Shown in pieces: positions 11,452 to 16,917 of a DNA stretch of 16,917 nucleotides. The notes under the pieces were generated by a model. The model saw only the letters and a list, made by a program, of their open reading frames with translations, did not search any database and was not told where the DNA came from. Position 1 is the stretch's first letter. Each line of letters begins with the position of its first letter. Origin of the DNA: CAZGMJ01 sp964526785 (GTDB taxonomy: Bacteria; Planctomycetota; Phycisphaerae; Sedimentisphaerales; Anaerobacaceae); NCBI GenBank assembly GCA_964526785.1, contig CAZGMJ010000089.1, positions 1 through 16,917 on the forward strand, in the 5' to 3' direction. Position numbers and translations under genes: made by a program.

Positions 11452-13323
11452 TCAGGGTTGCGGAATCTCATATTGCCAGTATCGGCACATCAAAACAAGG
11501 TCATCGAGGTCTACATGACCATCACGCTTCGTTGCCGGGGCAATATCGGCCGAGGGGTCGTCTTCTTGCCAATGCCGGGCCAAAAGTGCGAAGTCCCGCG
11601 AATCTACGCACCAATCGTTATTCAACTCGGATCGCTTGGCGAGAACCATATCCAATGCGGCCCGTGCATCCACTCGGCCCCAGCCGTAGTAATCATCGCG
11701 GCCTGGTGTGCCAAGGTCTTTGGCAGAGCGTTCCAGAAAATGACGTACTCCAGCATTGGTCAGATCCGGTTCGACAGACAGAATGAGCGCCGCTACTCCT
11801 GCTGCCACAGGACAAGCCGAGGACGTACCGCTAAACGGCGAGTAGTCCGCAATATCCGGAAAAGGATTCTTGGGAACCGAACTTGCGCCCTGTGGACCGG
11901 TGATATCCGTCGTCCAAATGGAGTTGCCCTCGACGGGTGGCTTTTTGCCATCTACTGCTCTATGCCACCTCTCACCGCCCGGAGCGACAATATCCAGTGC
12001 CGATCCATATGCACTAAACGGCCAACGCACATCCCGATTGTCAGTGGCGCCGACTGCTATGACTTCCGGGTATGCTGCCGTGCTCAAGGATGACATTTGC
12101 CCTCCAGAGTTACCTGCCGCAAACAGAACGACACAGCCCTTGCCCTGGCGTCCGATACCGCCAATTTCTGTAACATCCTGGATTGCTGAATGGAAAATGG
12201 GTATGGACTGTTCAACGAGCCAACTGTTACTGAAGATATCGGCACCGGCAACTGCAGACAAGCGTACTGCATAGGCCTCTGCCGCCCACGTGATATACGA
12301 GTTGCCTGAACTATCACGGATAGGCATAACCTTGCAGTTCCATGCAACCCCGACTGTGCCGATGTGATTATTCCCTTCGGCCACAATCACGCCTGCACAC
12401 TGCGTTCCGTGGGCATCATCCGGGTTGTCCCATGCGGGATATGGAAACATGTCGTCTTCATAGAAATCGTACCCCTGGACAAGACCGTTGACCAAATCCG
12501 GATGAGTCAGTTCCACCCCGCAGTCATGCACTACAATCATGATGTTCGGATCTCCTGTTGTTATCTCCCAGGCTTCCGGAGCATTGATGTCGGCCCCGGG
12601 TGTGCCTCCGAACTGCCCTGTGTTATGCAGATGCCATTGCATTTCGAAGAGCGCATCGTTGGGGATTACCCCATGTGTCTGCGGCTCGGCCTCTACATCT
12701 GCCTGGACAACCTTCTGTGCTGCCATACCGGCGGATTGAGACTTTCTGGACAGCCAGACGCCGTTCGGAAATGCCCATTGCACAAACGAAGCCCCAGCAA
12801 GTCGTTCAACAGCCTTCAAGACTGCATCCGCATCCCTGCCGTGAGTCTCAATCATGTACTCCAGTTGCGTGCATTCCATCTTCTTGAGGATGACCAGATC
12901 CAGGGCTCGGCACAACTCCTGCAATTGTGCGCCGTCCGCCGTGTCTGTCAGCCTCAATACAATCTGAGGGAGAATCGCCGCTGTCTTGCCGTTTACAGAG
13001 TATAACGGAGCGGCGTATGCTGCCGTACCGCTTTGCACGAGTGTTTGTACGATCTGTTCATTCCCCACCCCCGCACCATCGTTCTCCACGATCCAAAACC
13101 CAATCCCACCAGGACCTGCAATATCCTTGAAACCCGCCCCTTGCATAAAAGCAGTTCCTGCTAGAATGTCTACGTCGCCTGTCTTTTCGGCCTCCTTGAC
13201 CACGTATCCCGCCTCGGGCTGCGGCACAAACTCAATGATCTGATCATCTACTGTCAAAGCGTGATTAGCCGCAAAAGCATTGACCACCACGGTGAACACA
13301 ATGAGAAAGCTTCGTACAACCAT
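11452..13323 (-). CDS. secreted subtilisin-like (S8) serine protease with dockerin-like tail
   Basis: A 623-aa protein from ATG 13323, GGAGG 8 nt upstream. Signal peptide MVVRSFLIVFTVVVNAFA (1-18, cleavage after AFA). A propeptide-like region (about 20-220) precedes the S8 domain: Asp267 (VVHDCGVELTHPDL), His305 (DDAHGTQCAG), oxyanion Asn405 (FAAGNSGG) and Ser501 (FSGTSSACPVAAG), so the triad is complete. The Asp box reads DCG where DTG or DSG is usual. The C-terminus carries two degenerate dockerin-like repeats (WCVDSRDFALLARHW and RDGHVDLDDLVLMCRYW, 571-616), as in many planctomycete exoproteins. It would act outside the cytoplasm as a peptidase, possibly anchored by its tail. It is the third of three leftward secreted-protein genes; the beta-helix gene ends 64 nt upstream. 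Confidence 0.94.
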   Translation of the reverse strand: MVVRSFLIVFTVVVNAFAANHALTVDDQIIEFVPQPEAGYVVKEAEKTGDVDILAGTAFMQGAGFKDIAGPGGIGFWIVENDGAGVGNEQIVQTLVQSGTAAYAAPLYSVNGKTAAILPQIVLRLTDTADGAQLQELCRALDLVILKKMECTQLEYMIETHGRDADAVLKAVERLAGASFVQWAFPNGVWLSRKSQSAGMAAQKVVQADVEAEPQTHGVIPNDALFEMQWHLHNTGQFGGTPGADINAPEAWEITTGDPNIMIVVHDCGVELTHPDLVNGLVQGYDFYEDDMFPYPAWDNPDDAHGTQCAGVIVAEGNNHIGTVGVAWNCKVMPIRDSSGNSYITWAAEAYAVRLSAVAGADIFSNSWLVEQSIPIFHSAIQDVTEIGGIGRQGKGCVVLFAAGNSGGQMSSLSTAAYPEVIAVGATDNRDVRWPFSAYGSALDIVAPGGERWHRAVDGKKPPVEGNSIWTTDITGPQGASSVPKNPFPDIADYSPFSGTSSACPVAAGVAALILSVEPDLTNAGVRHFLERSAKDLGTPGRDDYYGWGRVDARAALDMVLAKRSELNNDWCVDSRDFALLARHWQEDDPSADIAPATKRDGHVDLDDLVLMCRYWQYEIPQP

Positions 13324-13357
13324 TCTTCAATCCTCCGTCCCCCGGATTTGAGTTTCT

Positions 13358-13381
13358 AGACGGCATTTTCCTGAGCCGTCT
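13358..13381 (-). terminator. hairpin after the beta-helix gene
   Basis: AGACGGC and GCCGTCT are perfect seven-base arms around a ten-base loop, starting 6 nt past the stop of the 631-aa gene and just before the protease leader. The following sequence lacks a T run, so it may only partly terminate or may protect mRNA ends. Confidence 0.35.
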
Positions 13382-13387
13382 CGAATA

Positions 13388-15283
13388 CTACAATTCCGTC
13401 ATCCACTGTCCTGCCACAATGGCAAAATCGATGAAATCGACTTTACAGTCGCCGTTGATATCGCCTGCCATATTGGTGTTGCAGGCTGGCTGGCCAAACC
13501 AGGGCTTGCTGGCCTCTACAGTTGCTCCATACGCGCCCATGTTGACGACACCTCCATTTGGGAAAGGCTCGTTCTGGATAGGGCCCATAGGATCGCCGGC
13601 GTCGATGCAAGGGCTGGTTACGTCATCCTGGACCCAGGAATTGGAATCCGGGCCCCATCTTCCGGCTTGCGACCTCAAGTGATAATCTCCGCTGACCCAA
13701 TAATCGTCATAGAGGTACTGTGGAGTTCCATTGGGGTCCCAGTAACCTGGTTTAACAAAAAGAGGCTCCGCGCTGATATTCCCCCGGCCTTCATGGCTTT
13801 CAATGAGGTTGGAGTAGGAGATGTCCAGTTGCGGAAGAGCCGAAGAAGCAGACTGCAACTCGTTCCATACAATTGAGTTACATATTGTTGCAGGATTTCC
13901 AAATGTGGAAAAGAAACCATAGCCGCTCCTGTTGCCATGCAGGGTGCAGTTTGATACCTGGACGTTAGGGGCATCCAGCATGTTACCATATGGAGGTATT
14001 CTTCCTTCCAACATATCCATTCCCCAGTATTGATGGTCCACATCATCCAGTATTTGGTTGCCTGTGATCAGACAGTGCTTCAGGTTCACGCTAAGCGCTG
14101 AAAATGCAACAGAACTTCTGGATGCCTGATTGTTTTCGAAAGTGCAGTGAGAAATGTGTGTTTCAGATGTGGTATTCATAAACAATGCTCCGCCTACCCA
14201 GCCGCAGTTGTATTTGAATTCGCAACCACGGATTTCAATCGAGAAATCCCTTGGCCTAAAAGGGGATGCAAAACATATTGCCCCGCCAAAGTCGGCAGAA
14301 TTACCTATAAAAACACAGTCCTCTACAATCAGGTTCGTATCTCTGTCAACAAATATGGCTCCACCAAGACAAGCGTGATTGTGTTTGAATCTACACTCAC
14401 TAAGAATCAACTCACCCTCGTCAATGTTAATGGCTCCTCCTCCCCATGAAACGGGCTCAATACTGTTGCTCAAAAAGTCACAGCCAATCGCCTGCAATTT
14501 GCCCCGATCGGAAAACACTGCACCATTACGGTTGTCTTGAAAAACGCACCCTTGCAATTCAGTATGGCTGTTTTTACTCGTTAGAGTCCCGCGAGCGCCA
14601 TTTGGGAATCTGCTCCTGGGGTTGCTGAAATCACAGCCTACGAGTAGGGGATTGCTGCCGTCAACAACGAATACATCGACATTGTTACCGCGGAATTTAC
14701 AGTGCCTTATTATGGGGCTGGCAGCGATGCTTCGCAGACCCCCTCCGCTTCTGGAGTCAGATGTCCACGGTATGCCTCCTCCACGCCCCGTAGTGTCCTT
14801 CATCATCCCTCCTGTAATCTGGAAGCCATCCAGCAATGCACTGCGGGAAACGCCAATCGCTTCGACTACACAATATGAGTTGTCTGAGAGATTGGAGTCT
14901 GGTGCATCGTCTGAAAAGAGGTCGCCGCTTAACACGCTCACATAGGCTTCTGGGTTACGTTCATCGGGGTTATCATAGCTTGTGCCCGCGTATCCGCCAA
15001 TGATCGAAACATTATCCATCAATCTGAATTTGAGTTCACGTTCGTTGTTTTCCTGATAAGGGAATCGGCTCCCATCAGGCTTGTAAATGCCCTGCGCAAC
15101 ACGAACCTCCACCGGTTTTTTTGGTGAAGAGTTGGCGTCTGCAAGCGCATCCTGCAGATAAATCCACGCGTTTTCCCAGCTTGTTCCGTTATTTGCGCAT
15201 GTAGCGTCGTCATCCACATAGATGGTCTTTGCTGACACAGAACAAGCTACAGTCAAGATTAGCGCTGTTGCTAGAATTCTCAT
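13388..15283 (-). CDS. secreted right-handed beta-helix protein with dockerin-like tail
   Basis: A 631-aa protein from ATG 15283, AAGGAG 8 nt upstream. Signal peptide MRILATALILTVACSVSA, then the KTIYVDDDATCANNGTSWEN module. Residues about 140-490 are parallel beta-helix repeats with turns such as LLDGFQITGG, HCKFRGN, VEDCVFIGNSADFGGAI and GCEFKYN. These resemble pectate-lyase/polymorphic-outer-membrane-protein style coils, and no lyase catalytic residues are evident. Then come GYWDPNGTPQYLYDD, a CIDAGDPMGP motif, NMGAYGATVEASKPW and one dockerin-like repeat (GDINGDCKVDFIDFAIVAG, 607-625). Probably a surface or extracellular structural or polysaccharide-binding protein. A paralogue lies 27 nt upstream in the same direction. 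Confidence 0.92.
   Translation of the reverse strand: MRILATALILTVACSVSAKTIYVDDDATCANNGTSWENAWIYLQDALADANSSPKKPVEVRVAQGIYKPDGSRFPYQENNERELKFRLMDNVSIIGGYAGTSYDNPDERNPEAYVSVLSGDLFSDDAPDSNLSDNSYCVVEAIGVSRSALLDGFQITGGMMKDTTGRGGGIPWTSDSRSGGGLRSIAASPIIRHCKFRGNNVDVFVVDGSNPLLVGCDFSNPRSRFPNGARGTLTSKNSHTELQGCVFQDNRNGAVFSDRGKLQAIGCDFLSNSIEPVSWGGGAINIDEGELILSECRFKHNHACLGGAIFVDRDTNLIVEDCVFIGNSADFGGAICFASPFRPRDFSIEIRGCEFKYNCGWVGGALFMNTTSETHISHCTFENNQASRSSVAFSALSVNLKHCLITGNQILDDVDHQYWGMDMLEGRIPPYGNMLDAPNVQVSNCTLHGNRSGYGFFSTFGNPATICNSIVWNELQSASSALPQLDISYSNLIESHEGRGNISAEPLFVKPGYWDPNGTPQYLYDDYWVSGDYHLRSQAGRWGPDSNSWVQDDVTSPCIDAGDPMGPIQNEPFPNGGVVNMGAYGATVEASKPWFGQPACNTNMAGDINGDCKVDFIDFAIVAGQWMTEL
15168..15229. 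repeat. 62-bp direct repeat, copy 1
   Basis: It encodes the KTIYVDDDAT..NNGTSWENA segment of the 631-aa gene. It matches copy 2 (16807-16868) at 59 of 62 positions by eye. The surrounding genes are less similar, so this end may be kept alike by gene conversion or strong constraint. Confidence 0.85.
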
Positions 15284-15310
15284 AACATGATCTCCTTAAA
15301 AATACGGAGC

Positions 15311-16917
15311 CTATAAATCCGGTTTTTGAGTCCTTCTGCTGGGATTGACAACTGGGGCCAATTGTCCAGGTTGTAGCCAGTGTGACATCATGATCGCCAT
15401 ATCCCTGAAGTCAACAACGCAGTCGCCGTTTATATCGCCTGCGACAATTGTTTCGCAAACGGGACCACCGAAGTAAGACTTGCTCGCTTCTACAGTTGCC
15501 CCATATGCGCCCATGTTGATGATTCCGCCGTTGGGGAATGGTTCAGGGCCTATCGGTGACATGGGATTACCTGCGTCGATGCAAGCACTGGTAATGTTAT
15601 CCTGGACCCATGTATTAGAATCCGGATCCCATCTGCCTGCCTGGGATTTCAGATGATAGTCGTCACCGACTACCCAAAAGTCATCTTCTGTGTCATCAGG
15701 AGTGTTGTTCGGGTCCCAATAACCAGGGTTCATGAATAATGGGTCAGAATCAATGCATCCTTCGCCCGAGCAGCCGCCCTGTACGCAACTGAAAGTTGGT
15801 ATGGAGGAAGAATAGATTTGATTCTTATATTCGTTGCCAACAAAGTTGTTGCCCCATACAATGCAGTTGGAAATAGGGCCTGAGCAATCTTCAATGCCTT
15901 CCGTGTCAATATTGCCGGCTACCACACAGTTTGTTACGGGACCCGTGCAATTATCTAATGCGGCGCCCATAAGTCCGGTATTGCCGCTGATTATGCAATG
16001 GCTTATTAAACCGCCACAGAATCCGATTGCTGGGGGCCCATAGTCTGACTCATTACCGCTCATGATGCATCGAAAGAACGTCCCATCGCAGCGGAAAATG
16101 GCCCCCGTATTGTTGGCAACGTTGCCCTGAATCAAACAGCTTTCAATAAGCCCGTTACAGAACGCAAGCCCTCCCCCCTCATCTGATGAGACGTTATTGT
16201 GTATTGTGCAGTTTCTGATAGTTGCCATACAGCCGGCAATGCCTGCGCCGTCCCGGGCAATGTTGGAAACAATCCTGCAGTTTGTGATAACGGCTTTTCC
16301 GGTTCCAAAGCCCCATATGCCCCCGCCTCTACAGAACTCGTCATGGCAGCCGGGCCTGCCACTGTATTGGATGGGCTCGATATCATTTCGATGGGCCTGA
16401 AAGCAGCATGTAGCGTTGCCTCCGGTAATGGTGAAGCCGTCCAGAACGCTGTCCTCTGTTGAGAAATCAATTCTGAGGACGTGTTCGCAGTTATCATTCC
16501 ATGTATTGCCGCGGTTCTCTAAACTCTCCAGGTCACTAATCGGCCTGTCGTCCTGTTCGAGGTCTCCAGAAAGGATAGTCTCGTGCTTGTTTGGGTCCCT
16601 ATCTTCCCATGCACATCCTCCGGCAGGGAATCCGCCGTACATGCGTGTGTACCAGTATATCCAGAAGCTTGCCCCGTTCCTGTATGAACCCTGAAAATCG
16701 CCGGGCTTTTCGTAGGGCCTGTATGTGCCCTCTGCAACGTATACGGCAGGTTTTGGGTTCCACAAATACCTGAGGTGTTTCAAGGCGTCCTGCAGGCTGT
16801 TGAAGGCGTTTTCCCAGCTTGTCCCGTTATTTGCGCCTGTAGCGTCGTCATCGACATAGATGGTCTTGAGGAACCCACAATCCAACGGGCAGTTGCATGT
16901 GCTCTCCCAGTTTTCAC
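15311..16917 (-). CDS. secreted-type beta-helix protein with dockerin-like tail, 5' end cut by window edge
   Basis: The frame is open to the right edge. Visible residues before the conserved module read ENWESTCNCPLDCGFL, then KTIYVDDDATGANNGTSWEN. No signal peptide is visible, so the true start is probably beyond the window; a TTG at 16885 is possible but unconvincing. The body is a Cys-rich parallel beta-helix (ITNCRIVSN, IRNCTIHNN, IESCLIQGN, ISHCIISGN, VTNCVVAGN, about one coil per 22-25 residues). It is followed by GYWDPNNTPDDTEDD, CIDAGNPMSP, NMGAYGATVEASKSYFG and a dockerin-like repeat starting GDINGDCVVDF. It is a tandem paralogue of the next gene, alike at both ends and divergent in the helix. 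The last residues (PVVNPSRRTQKPDL) extend beyond the dockerin. Confidence 0.9.
   Translation of the reverse strand, partial: ENWESTCNCPLDCGFLKTIYVDDDATGANNGTSWENAFNSLQDALKHLRYLWNPKPAVYVAEGTYRPYEKPGDFQGSYRNGASFWIYWYTRMYGGFPAGGCAWEDRDPNKHETILSGDLEQDDRPISDLESLENRGNTWNDNCEHVLRIDFSTEDSVLDGFTITGGNATCCFQAHRNDIEPIQYSGRPGCHDEFCRGGGIWGFGTGKAVITNCRIVSNIARDGAGIAGCMATIRNCTIHNNVSSDEGGGLAFCNGLIESCLIQGNVANNTGAIFRCDGTFFRCIMSGNESDYGPPAIGFCGGLISHCIISGNTGLMGAALDNCTGPVTNCVVAGNIDTEGIEDCSGPISNCIVWGNNFVGNEYKNQIYSSSIPTFSCVQGGCSGEGCIDSDPLFMNPGYWDPNNTPDDTEDDFWVVGDDYHLKSQAGRWDPDSNTWVQDNITSACIDAGNPMSPIGPEPFPNGGIINMGAYGATVEASKSYFGGPVCETIVAGDINGDCVVDFRDMAIMMSHWLQPGQLAPVVNPSRRTQKPDL
16807..16868. repeat. 62-bp direct repeat, copy 2
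   Basis: Partner of the repeat at 15168-15229, with three mismatches, in the upstream paralogous beta-helix gene. The two copies lie 1.6 kb apart in direct orientation and could recombine to delete the gene between them. Confidence 0.85.

Noticed and set aside
1..16917. CRISPR array or second attachment site
   Set aside because: No regularly spaced repeat-spacer pattern was seen. No second copy of the tRNA 3' end (TTCGAATCCAGGCGGGCCCA) was found by eye on either strand.

Overview
The window most likely comes from a bacterium of the Planctomycetota, probably class Phycisphaerae. At the right end lie secreted proteins with an N-terminal VDDDATGANNGTSWENA-type module, a C-terminal NMGAYGATVEASK block and GDINGDC dockerin-like tails. 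The left end carries a tyrosine integrase with a GLRCPSE arginine box. Both styles are familiar from that group. This taxonomic call is recognition from memory, not a search.

Layout. Positions 1-45 are the 3' part of a CAU-anticodon tRNA. A leftward integrase (5-1276) ends inside it, so this is the tRNA-anchored end of an integrated element extending to the right. Behind the integrase, in the same direction, are an excisionase-like HTH protein, a small unknown protein and a second HTH protein. A gene-poor stretch (2111-2631) may hold a decayed HUH transposase relic. A 610-aa protein with duplicated DNA-binding-like modules and an AP2-like domain follows (2632-4464), preceded by a textbook terminator or attenuator.

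The centre (4945-11023) is the remarkable part. It encodes a 55-aa protein, three winged-helix/HTH regulators, a full-length Orc1/Cdc6-family initiator ATPase (the archaeal/eukaryotic origin-recognition family), and a three-gene operon ending in a HerA/DUF87-type ATPase with a C-terminal PD-(D/E)XK-like domain. The genes are separated by intergenic regions dense in palindromes and repeats. Five transcription-unit starts here lack a convincing Shine-Dalgarno site and instead carry a TATA-like box about 24-35 nt upstream of the start codon. Genes in the flanks have clear Shine-Dalgarno sites. I read this as an archaeal-type replication and DNA-translocation module carried by a bacterial integrative element. 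Cdc6 would recognise an origin in one of the repeat regions, the wHTH proteins would control the divergent promoters, and HerA with its partners would move or process element DNA.

From 11452 to the right edge, all leftward, are three secreted proteins: a subtilisin-like protease with dockerin-like repeats, and two tandem paralogous right-handed beta-helix proteins with dockerin-like tails, the last cut by the window edge. No second copy of the tRNA end is visible, so I cannot say whether these three are element cargo or host genes.
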